A stretch of 64,000 bases of DNA from Paraburkholderia aromaticivorans. GTDB lineage: Bacteria > Pseudomonadota > Gammaproteobacteria > Burkholderiales > Burkholderiaceae. Below the pieces are notes generated by a model. That model was not told where the DNA came from and searched no databases. It saw only the letters and a program-made list of their open reading frames with translations. Below are positions 7,331 to 16,526 of this stretch, piece by piece. A program made the position numbers and the translations under genes. Numbering within the stretch: the stretch's first letter is position 1; each line of letters begins with the position of its first letter. The DNA is taken from contig NZ_CP051514.1 in the NCBI RefSeq assembly GCF_012689525.1, positions 1,736,001 to 1,800,000 of the forward strand, given 5' to 3'.

Positions 7331-10030
7331 TTATGCGCCTTCGAGCAAACCCAGCACCAACGCTCTTCGAACCGCATGCTTTCGCGAGCTGGCGTCGAGC
7401 TTTCCAAAGAGATTCTTGAGGTGCCACTTCACCGTGCCCTCTCCCACTGCGGCCGCAACCGCAATCTCCTTGTTCGACATATTTCGCGCCAGCAGCTCAA
7501 GGATCTCGCGCTCTTTGGGCGTTAGCACAACGCTCGGCACAGCTCGCGGCACGGTGGCCTGGCGGCCCAGTGGCGGCACGGCTACGCGCGCTGCCGCGAT
7601 CGCGCGAGTGACTTCGCCGGATTCAGGCTGCTCTTCGCTGACGCGCCGCGCCCAGTCGGCGAGGGCAGGATGCGCGTCGGCCAGCGTGCGGGTCAAACGG
7701 AAAGTCTGCGCGAGATTCATCGCCTCGCGAAGCAATGCGAGCCCGTTCGCGCCGGACTGCTCCAGCGCGAAGGCGCGCATCGCCATGACTTCAATCTGAT
7801 ATCGACCAAGCTTCATCGCCTCAGCGGCCTCGCCGGCCTGCGCGAGGTCGTCAAGCGCCTGCTGCCAGCGACGCGCCGCGATGGCAGCGCCGGCATGCGC
7901 CAACCCGACTAGCAGCCCGACCGACTGCCTCCACAGCGGCCCCCTTTTCGGTTCCTCCTCGGTCACCATATCGTCGATACGGCGCACCAGCGCGTCGCAC
8001 ATTTGCGCGCGATAGCGGCCGGCGTGAATACGCACCTGTTCTGCCATGCTGGCAATACACAGACGCGGCAGGCGCCGGCTCACACCCATCGCGTACATTG
8101 CCTCGAGGAGATCGAACGCCCGGTGTTCGTTGCCTTTGACCGCTGCGATACGCGCCGCGGTGCGGTAGGCGAGCAACACGGCGTCTGGCGTGCCGCCTCG
8201 CTCCAGGATGTCAAGTCGATTGGCCAGTAGCGCGGCGGCCTCGTCGACACGATCGGCTTCATAGCTCAGCGCGGCGCAAGTCGCGGCAAACATACACGAG
8301 AGCGGATGACGGCGGCCGAGGTCCGCTTCCGCGCTTGCCAGTGCCGGACGGAGTACCTCCTCGGCAAGCACAAGCTGGCCTTCCCATACGTAGCTGAAGC
8401 TCACAATGTAATCGGCCCAGCGCACCACGTAGCCGATCCCTTTGCCGACTTCGGCCCGCTTTGCCGTCAGCTGGAACCGACGCGCCTGCGCGGGCTGACC
8501 GAGCAGAATCGCACGTACTGCGAGGCGGTTTGCGTGAACCTGGGCGAGCCAGGAATCGGCGGCGGGAGCGAACTCCGCCCAGGGCGCGAACAGCTCTACG
8601 AACCGGTCTATCTCATCGGCGTAATAGGCGGCGGCGCACAGGATGAGCGCGCATTCGTAACGCAGTTGAGCGTCGGCGTCGGGGCTGGCGAGGACGCGCT
8701 GCACCTGAAGTTCCGCCTCCTTGTGCCGCTCACCCAGCGCCAATGCCCAGGCCGCTGCCAACAACAAGCGCGGACGCCGCTCGAGTTCATCCGCGGGGAG
8801 CAGATCGAGCCATTCGAGAACCGCCGTCAGGCGTCCCTCCTTGACTGCGTCATGCAGGCAACGCTCCGCCAGTTCGTAGGCAGTCTGGTGCTGGCCCGCG
8901 GCATGAGCATGCCTTGCTGCCTGTTCGATCATGCCGTGCCGGGTCAGCCAGGCAGCAGCACGACCATGCAGAGCAGCCCGTTCGGCGGCGGCCAGATGAG
9001 CGAGGCGGCCTTGCAGGACGTCGCGCACAAGCGTGTGAAGCCAGCACCATGCGCCGTCCTCAGAGGTGACGAACACGGGCGTCTCACGCACGAGGCGCGC
9101 GAGCCGCTCCGGTGCCTGTGGATCCCCGGTCAACGCCTGACAGAGTTCCGGGTGCAGCGAATCCACTAAGCTGGTGCGCGTGAGGAAATCGGTATCTTCC
9201 GACGAAAGCTCCGCAATCAGCGTCCCGACAAGGTGTTCACGCAGTCCGCCCTGATTGGCCGCCATGGTCTCCACGACTTGCCGAGGATCCCGGGCTCGCG
9301 CCATGGCCGCCATTGCAAGCTGCAACCCAAGCGGCCAGCCGTCCGTCAACTCGAACAGCCTGGCGCACGCGTCGGCGTCGAAACGCGACCCGAACCGGTT
9401 GGCGATCAGTGCAATCGTCTCTTCGAGACGAAAACGCAGCATCTCGGGATCGACCAGGATGCATTGCCCGTAGGCGATCAGATCGGCAACGGCCGTATCG
9501 ATTCTGCGGCGCGCGGCAACGGCCACGTGAAGATTTGGCGGGGCATTGTGCAAGACATAGATCAGTGCAGTCAGGCCGGCTTCGGGTAGACGGTCGGCCT
9601 CGTCGACGATCAACAGAACATCGCCTGAAAATTGGGCGACTTCGGCGAGCCAGGCGGTCACGGCGTCCAGTTCGCCGACCGACCCCACGGCGCCGTCAAG
9701 CAGCAATCGTCCGAACGCGGGGCGGGCGCAGCCTGCCCGCATGGCATGGACGAGTCCTTGCAGGAGCCGCTGAGGATCATCCCGCTCATCCACTGAAAGG
9801 AAGGCGACCGCGGCACCACGCGCCAGGGTTTCCCGGCGCCATTGCGCAAGCAGAGAAGTCTTGCCATACCCAGCCGGCGCTTGCACAAGAGCGATTGATT
9901 GATCGCCGAAGTGCAACGCGTGCGCGGCCAGCCGCTCACGAACCAGCAAATGGGCCGGCGCGCGCGGCGCGATGGTCTTCAGGACCAGTTCGGTGGCTAC
10001 ACTACCGGCGCTTGTCGATGTCGATGCCAT
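7331..10030 (-). CDS. MalT-like LuxR family ATP-dependent transcription activator
   Basis: An 899-residue regulator of the large LuxR (LAL/MalT) type. An N-terminal STAND ATPase has Walker A APAGYGKTS near residue 45 and Walker B LLIVDEADR. A long TPR-like alpha-helical middle follows, then a C-terminal LuxR helix-turn-helix (LTPKEREILELLARNMSNKE to GTVKWHLKNLFGKLDAS). Such proteins bind ATP and an inducer and activate transcription. ATG 10030 is chosen at the start of the conserved region; ATG 10063 is an in-frame alternative, and neither has a strong ribosome site. Its target could be the porin just downstream. Confidence 0.9.
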   Translation of the reverse strand: MASTSTSAGSVATELVLKTIAPRAPAHLLVRERLAAHALHFGDQSIALVQAPAGYGKTSLLAQWRRETLARGAAVAFLSVDERDDPQRLLQGLVHAMRAGCARPAFGRLLLDGAVGSVGELDAVTAWLAEVAQFSGDVLLIVDEADRLPEAGLTALIYVLHNAPPNLHVAVAARRRIDTAVADLIAYGQCILVDPEMLRFRLEETIALIANRFGSRFDADACARLFELTDGWPLGLQLAMAAMARARDPRQVVETMAANQGGLREHLVGTLIAELSSEDTDFLTRTSLVDSLHPELCQALTGDPQAPERLARLVRETPVFVTSEDGAWCWLHTLVRDVLQGRLAHLAAAERAALHGRAAAWLTRHGMIEQAARHAHAAGQHQTAYELAERCLHDAVKEGRLTAVLEWLDLLPADELERRPRLLLAAAWALALGERHKEAELQVQRVLASPDADAQLRYECALILCAAAYYADEIDRFVELFAPWAEFAPAADSWLAQVHANRLAVRAILLGQPAQARRFQLTAKRAEVGKGIGYVVRWADYIVSFSYVWEGQLVLAEEVLRPALASAEADLGRRHPLSCMFAATCAALSYEADRVDEAAALLANRLDILERGGTPDAVLLAYRTAARIAAVKGNEHRAFDLLEAMYAMGVSRRLPRLCIASMAEQVRIHAGRYRAQMCDALVRRIDDMVTEEEPKRGPLWRQSVGLLVGLAHAGAAIAARRWQQALDDLAQAGEAAEAMKLGRYQIEVMAMRAFALEQSGANGLALLREAMNLAQTFRLTRTLADAHPALADWARRVSEEQPESGEVTRAIAAARVAVPPLGRQATVPRAVPSVVLTPKEREILELLARNMSNKEIAVAAAVGEGTVKWHLKNLFGKLDASSRKHAVRRALVLGLLEGA

Positions 10031-10127
10031 CTTGCAGAGCCTGTCGAGGCTCCTGACGGCCATCTCCGGCTGCCGCAGGGAGCGAAATAAGGGGAAGGCT
10101 CCAGCGTACCACCCGCACGCTCGAAGC

Positions 10128-10148
10128 CCCCTCCCTTCGTGGGAGGGG
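10128..10148. repeat. Hairpin CCCCTCCC-TTCGT-GGGAGGGG
   Basis: A perfect 8-bp stem with a TTCGT loop, lying between the LuxR start and the UspA-hemerythrin gene. It is the same stem as at 7272-7294. Confidence 0.7.
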
Positions 10149-10266
10149 TGAGCGAACCGACCGCAGACTAAGATAAGTTCTAACAGACATCGGATGCGAA
10201 ACCAGCAGGCGAATTCGAAACTGGACAGCAGGAACTGCAAACGTTGAATGCAGCATGAGGGATACC

Positions 10267-11208
10267 ATGTATCGACACTTTCTCGTCCCTGTGGGCGATA
10301 TGGGTTCATGCATTGAAGCAACCGGTCACGCAGTCGCGTTTGCGCAGTCGATGGGTGCGCGCGTGACCTTCCTGCCCATTTTGTACCAACATGCTGCCAC
10401 GCTGCACCGCCTGGCCTCGCGCGCAGGCAACGTCACGGAGCGCACATTGGAACTGCTGGCTCGGGCCGAGGCTGCGGCGCGCGCGCAAGGCGTGCCGTAT
10501 TCGTCCATCGCTGCCAGCGAAGAAACGTCGTTCGACAGCATCGTCGCGGCGGCAGTCAAGTCCGGATGCGATCTGATTTGCATCGCCCCTGGCCAACGGC
10601 TGACCGAAGCGAGCGACGTCGCGCTTGCACCGTCCGATGACTCTGGTACGGCCAACGTGGCAGTCCTGATATTCGCGGCAGACAGTCGCCCAGCAACCTC
10701 GCGCGCGATCGGCAGACTCCTCGACGAACACCGCGCCATCGCCGACACCGTCCACGCGCTGCTGGACATGGTCCGCACCGCACGCGCCGCCGGTCAGCAG
10801 CCCGAGCCGATATCGATGCGTGAAACGGTCAAACGCCTGCGTGATCTTCAGATACGCCGGCATAGTCTTAAGGAAGATGCCAGGTTATTCCCGCGGCTGC
10901 GCGAGCGCACTTCCGTTGCGGATGCTGAGCTGGATGAACTCGAATGCCGGCATCAGCGCGACAAACAACTCCTCGACGAACTGGCCGAACTCTCCGAACT
11001 CGTCGGGCGTGACTCGGAACCGGGCGTCATCGTTAGGCGGCTCGAACAGGCTCTAGGCGCTTACGCGCAATTCACCTGGGAGCATCTGGGACGGGAAGAA
11101 GGCGTGGTACTACCCATCGCGCGGCGCTATTTGCGAGACGAGGACTGGAACGACATCGTAATGGCATTCGACGCAACGGCGGCGAACTCCGCCACGGGGA
11201 AAACCTGA
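10267..11208 (+). CDS. Universal stress protein domain fused to hemerythrin HHE domain
   Basis: A 313-residue two-domain protein. Residues of about 1-125 have a UspA-like fold (HFLVPVGD start, then CDLICIAP), though the classic G-2x-G-9x-G ATP motif is not clear. Residues of about 150-300 form a hemerythrin-like bundle with candidate iron ligands in LLDEHR, RRHSLKEDARLFPR, ECRHQRD and WEHLGREEG. The likely role is oxygen, NO or redox stress sensing or protection. ATG 10267 is preferred over 10255 because GAGGGAT sits just before it. It is followed by a BON-domain gene, which fits a stress cluster. Confidence 0.82.
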   Translation: MYRHFLVPVGDMGSCIEATGHAVAFAQSMGARVTFLPILYQHAATLHRLASRAGNVTERTLELLARAEAAARAQGVPYSSIAASEETSFDSIVAAAVKSGCDLICIAPGQRLTEASDVALAPSDDSGTANVAVLIFAADSRPATSRAIGRLLDEHRAIADTVHALLDMVRTARAAGQQPEPISMRETVKRLRDLQIRRHSLKEDARLFPRLRERTSVADAELDELECRHQRDKQLLDELAELSELVGRDSEPGVIVRRLEQALGAYAQFTWEHLGREEGVVLPIARRYLRDEDWNDIVMAFDATAANSATGKT

Positions 11209-11334
11209 CTTGTATGAACTCCGGGCCTGACAGCACGCACGCAAGATAGGGCGACGTCAATTCATGCTCGAGTCGATTCGAGATTGCAGGAAAACGAACT
11301 GTCACACTTAACCAATAAAACTGGAGATAAATCG

Positions 11335-11709
11335 ATGAAAAAAGCAACTGTACTCAAGTTGGCGGCTAGCGGAATGATCGCGCTGGCGTCTATCACCGCG
11401 TGGGCTCAGTCCGGCCAGACAGCCGCTGCTTCAACCGGATCTGCAAAAGCGGCATCGGCTGGAGTCGATGCCAAAGCCGCTAAACGAGCGAATCGCGAAC
11501 TGGCCAAGCAAGTTCGTACGGCGATTGCCAAGGAGAAGAGCATCGACGCCGCAAACATCAGCGCGAAAGCAAAAAGCGGCGCGGTTACCCTTTACGGAAC
11601 CGTGCCGGCCGCGTCTCAGATCGACACAGCGGCCGCCATCGCGAAAGCGGTCCCAGGTGTGACATCGGTCAAGAATCAGATCGTGGTTGAGAAGACATTC
11701 GGCCAGTAA
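11335..11709 (+). CDS. Periplasmic BON-domain protein, OsmY-like
   Basis: A 124-residue protein with a signal peptide cut after AWA (about residue 22), an Ala-rich linker, and one BON domain (about 50-124: LAKQVRTAIAKEKSID, GAVTLYGTV, AKAVPGVTSVKNQIVV). BON domains bind phospholipid or the envelope, and OsmY-type proteins respond to osmotic stress. The start is fixed by CTGGAGATAA upstream of ATG 11335. It lies 126 bp after the UspA-hemerythrin gene on the same strand. Confidence 0.88.
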   Translation: MKKATVLKLAASGMIALASITAWAQSGQTAAASTGSAKAASAGVDAKAAKRANRELAKQVRTAIAKEKSIDAANISAKAKSGAVTLYGTVPAASQIDTAAAIAKAVPGVTSVKNQIVVEKTFGQ

Positions 11710-11882
11710 CCTCCTTTCGGGTCGCGCGCATTGTCCCCACGGAGTCGAACTCATTCCGCAAACTTTCGCGATGCCTCGAAATCCTTCTCTGGGCACGGGG
11801 CGATATTGCTTTCACTGCTTGCGGCGTGACATTGGCGGCAACGCCCAATCGATTTCTTCAATCATCTACCCTGCTATTTATT

Positions 11883-12122
11883 ATGTCTTGCAAATCAACT
11901 GTGTTTAATCGCGAGCCGGACGAAGTGAACGAAAACGCGAGTGCGACCGGTCTCTACCCGGTTGCAAAAAACGAGCACGAAAGGAACGCGCCGCCAACAG
12001 AAACGCCGGCCACGCGCATGCCAAAAACACATTGGGCCTGGGCTGAAACTTCCGGACACTTCGACTGGATGGACTGGCATACCCCCTCGGTCCAGCTAGG
12101 CGTCACTGACTTTGACCTGTAG
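11883..12122 (+). CDS. Possible small hypothetical protein, 79 aa
   Basis: A frame starting ATG 11883 in the otherwise empty 450 bp between the BON and AraC genes. It is hydrophilic with a Trp-rich end (THWAWAETSGHFDWMDWH). There is no clear ribosome site and no known domain. The rest of this gap shows nothing else. Confidence 0.3.
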   Translation: MSCKSTVFNREPDEVNENASATGLYPVAKNEHERNAPPTETPATRMPKTHWAWAETSGHFDWMDWHTPSVQLGVTDFDL

Positions 12123-12162
12123 ATACAGGTGGCCTGCTACCTGGTCTGAACGGTGCCGTACA

Positions 12163-13209
12163 ATGACAGTCGTGGTGGACCGACATCAACGACCCTCGTC
12201 AACGCCCATGCATTCACCTAGCGCCACCGTCCCGATCTCACTTGTCAACGGTTTCCTTGCCGCCGCGGGTGCACGGCCGGGGCTGGTCGGCAAATATCTG
12301 GACGAAGCCAGCATCTCACCGGCGCTTCTGACCGAGCCAGGCGCGCGAGTCACAGAGGAACAGTTTTCGACCTTATACCGTGCCCTCGCCATTGAATTCG
12401 ACGATGAAATGCCGGGTATCTTCGCCCGTCCGATGCGCAGCGGCACACTGAAGTTTCTCTGCCTGAGCCTGCTCGATGCGCCCAACCTGGAAATTGCCAT
12501 GCATCGGTTTGGGCAATTCTTTCACATTGTTCTCGATGACTTCAGGTTCGAATCGCGTAGGGACGGCTTGATCGCGGGCGTTGCCCTTCACCCTGATCCA
12601 TCGTCGACCGTCAGCACGCTTGGGCAGCAGCTCATGCTAAAACTCGCTCACGGCGTGGCATCGTGGCTGATCGGTCAGAAGATTCCCTTGCTGCAAGTTG
12701 AGTTCGCGTTTTCCTGCCCACCGCACACGGTGGATCATCTGTACCTGTTCCCCGGACCTGTTCATTTCGACTGCCAGCAAACGCAGATGCGTTTCAGCGC
12801 GGCATATTTCGACATGCCCATCCGTCAGCGCAAGACAAATTTGCGCAAATTTCTCGCACGGGCTCCGGAGGACTGGATTTTTGTTTCCTTCAGCGAGCAA
12901 CTCACGAGCCATCGTATCCGACAGTATCTCGCGTCCCGTTTGCCGGACGTGCCGACCGTCGAAGACGCCGCGCGGAGTCTTCACCATTCAGTCCGCACAT
13001 TGTGCCGGCGCCTCGCCGCAGAAGAAACCGCGTTTCAGACGCTGAAGGACGAACTGCGGCGTGATATCGCGATCCAGCGACTCACCGGTACCAACGACCC
13101 CATCGCCGCGATCGCGGGCGATGTCGGCTTTGACGACCCCACCGCATTTCATCGGGCCTTTCGGCACTGGACTGGCAGCACGCCTGGTGAGTACCGCCGG
13201 CAACCCTGA
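12163..13209 (+). CDS. AraC family regulator (arabinose-binding-like N-terminal domain type)
   Basis: A 348-residue AraC protein of the same long N-domain type as the one at 741. C-terminal residues of about 245-345 carry the two-helix-turn-helix domain (VEDAARSLHHSVRTLCRRL, then IAAIAGDVGFDDPTAFHRAFRHW). ATG 12163 is taken as the start; ATG 12208 is possible. It lies 245 bp upstream of the acyl-CoA dehydrogenase on the same strand and probably regulates it. Its 3' end is part of the segment duplicated at 2508-2830. Confidence 0.88.
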   Translation: MTVVVDRHQRPSSTPMHSPSATVPISLVNGFLAAAGARPGLVGKYLDEASISPALLTEPGARVTEEQFSTLYRALAIEFDDEMPGIFARPMRSGTLKFLCLSLLDAPNLEIAMHRFGQFFHIVLDDFRFESRRDGLIAGVALHPDPSSTVSTLGQQLMLKLAHGVASWLIGQKIPLLQVEFAFSCPPHTVDHLYLFPGPVHFDCQQTQMRFSAAYFDMPIRQRKTNLRKFLARAPEDWIFVSFSEQLTSHRIRQYLASRLPDVPTVEDAARSLHHSVRTLCRRLAAEETAFQTLKDELRRDIAIQRLTGTNDPIAAIAGDVGFDDPTAFHRAFRHWTGSTPGEYRRQP

Positions 13210-13510
13210 GCGCGACCGCACCCGCCTGGCGGGACCAAAGAAAGGCATCCGAACCCGCTGACTCGCGCAATGGGGAGAACGCGCGTCGACGACCGACCGC
13301 TTCGCAAGTCGTGGCCGATTTTGTCAATAGATGGGCCGATTTAGGTAGTCGATTCGCACCCAATCGGGACTACGATCGGCTCACTGTTGCTGTGCCGGGC
13401 CATCTCGTCTGCCCTGCCCGCGTCCCCTCTTCGATTGTTTTCTGGAAATCCATCATGAGCTATACGGCGCCCGTCAAGGACATGCTGTTTGTCATCAATG
13501 AACTTGCCCA
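13183..13510. repeat. Intact copy (B) of the segment duplicated at 2508-2830
   Basis: It runs from the last codons of the AraC gene through the intergenic promoter region into the first 18 or so codons of the acyl-CoA dehydrogenase. This copy is embedded between two intact genes, so it is the probable parent of the degraded copy at 2508-2830. Confidence 0.85.
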
Positions 13511-15257
13511 TCTTGATCGCGTATCGGCGCTCCCGGGCTTCGAGGACGCTACTGCCGACACTGCGCAGGCGGTGCTCGATGAAGCGGCGAAGTTCAACGC
13601 GGACGTGATTGCGCCGTTGAATTTTGAAGGCGACAAAAATCCGAGTACCTGGCGCGACGGCGAAGTTTACGCCACGCCGGGCTTCAAGGAAGCCTTCCGC
13701 CAGTTTGCCGAAGGCGGCTGGCAAGGTGTCGTGCACCCCGTCGAATACGGTGGCCAGGGCTTGCCTAAACTGCTTTCGACACCGTGTATCGAGATGCTGA
13801 ACGCCGCGAACCTGTCGCTTGGCCTCTGCCCGCTGTTGACCGACGGCGCGATTGAGGCGCTCCTGACGGCCGGCACCGAAGCGCAGAAGCGCGCTTACGT
13901 GCCGAAGCTGATCTCCGGCGAGTGGACCGGAACCATGAATCTGACCGAACCCCAAGCCGGCTCGGATCTGGCAATGGTACGCACACGCGCCGAGCCCCAA
14001 GGCGACGGAACGTATCGCGTATTTGGCACAAAGATTTTTATCACGTGGGGCGAACACGACATGGCGAAAAACATCGTCCATCTCGTGCTGGCTCGTACAC
14101 CCGATGCGCCCGAGGGTGTCAAGGGCATCTCTCTGTTTGCCGTACCGAAGTTTCTCGTCAACGAAGACGGCTCATTGGGCGAGCGCAACGACGTGCATTG
14201 CGTGTCGATCGAACACAAGCTCGGCATCAAGGCAAGCCCGACCGCGGTGCTGCAGTTCGGCGATGATGGTGGCGCAATCGGGCATTTGATCGGCGAGGAA
14301 AATCGCGGCCTCGAATACATGTTCATCATGATGAATGCGGCCCGCTTCGGTGTGGGTGTGCAGGGTATCGCCGTTGCTGAACGCGCGTATCAGAAGGCCG
14401 TCGCGTATGCGAAGGATCGCGTGCAAAGCCGGCCGGTGGATGGATCCGCGAAGCAGTCTGTGGCGATCATCCAGCACCCGGACGTGCGCCGCATGCTGTT
14501 GACAATGCGCGCGCTGACAGAGGGCGCCAGAGCGCTCGCCTACGTCGCAGCCACGCATAGCGACATCGCGCATCGCCACACGGACGAAGCCGTGCAGGCG
14601 GAACACCAGGCCATCTACGAATATCTCGTGCCGATTGTGAAGGGCTGGAGCACGGAAATCTCGATCGAAGTGGCGAGCCTGGGCGTGCAGGTCCACGGCG
14701 GCATGGGCTTCATCGAAGAGACGGGCGCTGCACAGTACTATCGCGACGCCCGCATCCTGACGATCTACGAAGGCACCACGGCGATTCAGGCGAACGATCT
14801 GATCGGGCGCAAAACTTTGCGCGACGGCGGCGCGGTCGCGAAGTCAATCCTCGCCCAGATTGATCGAACGCTGGGCGAACTGCAAGACTGTGCGTCGTTT
14901 TCGTCCAACCCTGCGTTCCGGTCGCTGCACAAGTGGCTCGCGACAGGCCGCCAAGCTCTCGCGAGCGTAGTGGAATTCATGCTCGCCAACGCCAAAAGCG
15001 ATCCGAATGCGGTATTTGCTGGCGGCGTGCCGTACCTGAAGTTGGCTGCCATCGTTCTGGTGGGCTGGCAATTTGCGCGCGCCCTGCTGGTAGCTTCTGA
15101 GAAGCACGCTGAGGATAGGTCGTTCTACGACTCGAAGATCGCAACCGCGCACTTCTTTGCCGATCACATCCTGCCCCAAACCGTCGCGCTCGAGGCATCC
15201 ATCGTCAGCGCGAAGAACAACGAAGGCATGTTGGCGCTGAGTGAAGACCAGTTCTAA
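13455..15257 (+). CDS. Acyl-CoA dehydrogenase with extended C-terminal domain (DmdC/FadE-like)
   Basis: A 600-residue FAD-dependent acyl-CoA dehydrogenase of the long family that includes 3-methylmercaptopropionyl-CoA dehydrogenase. It shows the N-terminal cap, MNLTEPQAGSDL with the following FITWGEHD, and VHGGMGFIEETGAAQYYRDARI. The likely base is Glu439 in YEGTTAIQ. A C-terminal extension (about 465-600) is typical of this subgroup. ATG 13455 aligns with family N-termini (MSYTAPVKDM). It is followed at once by a broken ETF-ubiquinone oxidoreductase gene, its natural electron-transfer partner. Confidence 0.94.
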   Translation: MSYTAPVKDMLFVINELAHLDRVSALPGFEDATADTAQAVLDEAAKFNADVIAPLNFEGDKNPSTWRDGEVYATPGFKEAFRQFAEGGWQGVVHPVEYGGQGLPKLLSTPCIEMLNAANLSLGLCPLLTDGAIEALLTAGTEAQKRAYVPKLISGEWTGTMNLTEPQAGSDLAMVRTRAEPQGDGTYRVFGTKIFITWGEHDMAKNIVHLVLARTPDAPEGVKGISLFAVPKFLVNEDGSLGERNDVHCVSIEHKLGIKASPTAVLQFGDDGGAIGHLIGEENRGLEYMFIMMNAARFGVGVQGIAVAERAYQKAVAYAKDRVQSRPVDGSAKQSVAIIQHPDVRRMLLTMRALTEGARALAYVAATHSDIAHRHTDEAVQAEHQAIYEYLVPIVKGWSTEISIEVASLGVQVHGGMGFIEETGAAQYYRDARILTIYEGTTAIQANDLIGRKTLRDGGAVAKSILAQIDRTLGELQDCASFSSNPAFRSLHKWLATGRQALASVVEFMLANAKSDPNAVFAGGVPYLKLAAIVLVGWQFARALLVASEKHAEDRSFYDSKIATAHFFADHILPQTVALEASIVSAKNNEGMLALSEDQF

Positions 15258-15274
15258 ACAAAAGGCATCGCATC

Positions 15275-15615
15275 GTGACAGACGCAAATCTCATTGAGCA
15301 GTACGGCCCGCGCGAGTCGATGGAATACGACGTCGTGATCGTCGGTGGCGGCCCGGCTGGCCTGTCCGCGGCGATCCGCCTGAAACAGCTGGCGGCTGAA
15401 AAAAAGGCGCCGAACTTGGCGTGTGCGTACTGGAAAAAGGCTCGGAGATCGGGGCTCATATCCTGTCGGGCGCGGTGATGGATCCGCGCGCGATCAACGA
15501 ACTGATTCCGGACTGGAAGGAAAAAGACGCGCCGCTGACGGTGGACGTGACCGAAGACAAGTTCCTGTCCCTCACGGAAACCGGATCGAAGTGCGTGCCG
15601 GTCTGGGCGCTGCGA
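15275..15615 (+). pseudogene. ETF-ubiquinone oxidoreductase, frameshifted and truncated
   Basis: The first part encodes the FAD-binding start (YDVVIVGGGPAGLSAAIRLKQLA). At a seven-A run (15399-15405) the frame shifts by the equivalent of two extra bases, and the protein resumes as VCVLEKGSEIGAHILSGAVMDP. Homology ends near 15595-15615, where an unrelated SET-domain fragment begins on the other strand. Only about one fifth of the gene is left. GTG 15275 is the start. A functional copy must exist elsewhere if the dehydrogenase next door works through this route. Confidence 0.88.
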
Positions 15616-15877
15616 TGGTCTCACAGTTAGGCGTACAGGCGTGGTTCATCCAGCGGGCACTGTTGCCGCCCCGACTGCCATCAATCACGCGCCCGTCCGA
15701 CAGGCCGAACAGGAACGTATGTCCCGCGACGCCTTCACGCCGGTGGCGGCGCAATGCGTTCCGCCACGCTGTGATTTCACCCTTTTACTCAAGGACACGT
15801 TCGCCCGCTGCAAGCGGGCGCATCGCAAATACGCTCTTGCCGTGAACTGGCGATCTCCGGACGATGACGCGTCGCAT
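15605..15877 (-). pseudogene. SET-domain protein methyltransferase, nonsense and 3'-truncated
   Basis: Starting at ATG 15877, the frame reads RRVIVRRSPVHGKSVFA and AAGERVLE, then TAA where the family has Tyr of E-Y-K-G-E, then KGEITAWR. It continues to the hallmark GNSARWMNHACTPNCE. Sequence after NCE is lost at the junction with the ETF-QO fragment. Bacterial SET proteins of this short type are lysine methyltransferases. One in-frame stop and the loss of the C-terminal catalytic part make this dead. Confidence 0.8.
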
Positions 15878-16198
15878 TGTGTTGCCCTGACTGTGGTTCA
15901 TGCGCAAATACAGGGCGGCCAATTTCCGCCACTACTGATGGAAGGAAGATATCGTTATTTAAAACGTTCAGCGCCCCGGCGGCCGCATTTTAGTCTTGGG
16001 CATCGCGCAGATTCTGATCCGCAGCGACATTCGAGTCAGAATGATCGTCAGTTGCCCAGAACGCTAACCGAATTCAGAAAAGCTGGGCACCAAGCTCGCG
16101 CAGGCTGCCCCACTTCACCGTGCTCACGAAGGTCCTGCCCGTGGTGTCGAGCGATTCGATCATCGCGCGCTGCCCACGCGCTTCCGCGACGACACGCA

Positions 16199-16369
16199 CT
16201 ATGCGTGTCCGGTAGCGCAGCAACGCCCGAAGCCGATCAGTTGCACCGTCTTGCCCTTCGTCAGTTCGCCCCTAATGGCCGCGATCACCGCGTCGACCGT
16301 CGCGCCTGTGTCGACCTTGCTGTCGCCGGTCTGCGCGGCGACGGCATCCACCAGTTCCTGTTTGTTCAT
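16199..16369 (-). pseudogene. HU-type histone-like DNA-binding protein, truncated
   Basis: The N-terminal 47 residues are HU-like ([18 protein letters not shown], then [10 protein letters not shown]). The frame then reads into RCCATGHA and stops, so the DNA-binding beta-arms are missing (normal length about 90). The sequence downstream on the same strand (about 16082-16198) encodes a different fragment ending TVKWGSLRELGAQLF, so the end was replaced by rearrangement. Confidence 0.78.
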
Positions 16370-16454
16370 TGCGTGCTTCCCTATCAAGGGTTGATAAGTC
16401 GCCACCCTATCCGATCCGCGCCGCTCTGGACAGTCGGCCCCCTTGGGCACCGGT

Positions 16455-16526
16455 TCAACCGCCCGGGCTTTGCAAACCGTGTTGACGCATCAGACGACCA
16501 ACCCGCTTCTCGTTGATCACGCCCAC
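16455..16526 (-). pseudogene. IS3-family transposase fragment
   Basis: A short stretch encodes [16 protein letters not shown], which matches the conserved region before the DDE core in IS3 orfB proteins. No flanking inverted repeats or other transposase parts were found. Confidence 0.6.

Noticed and set aside
7135..7407. N-terminal extension of the first porin to an upstream start
   Set aside because: It would bury the signal peptide; ATG 7134 has a good ribosome site.
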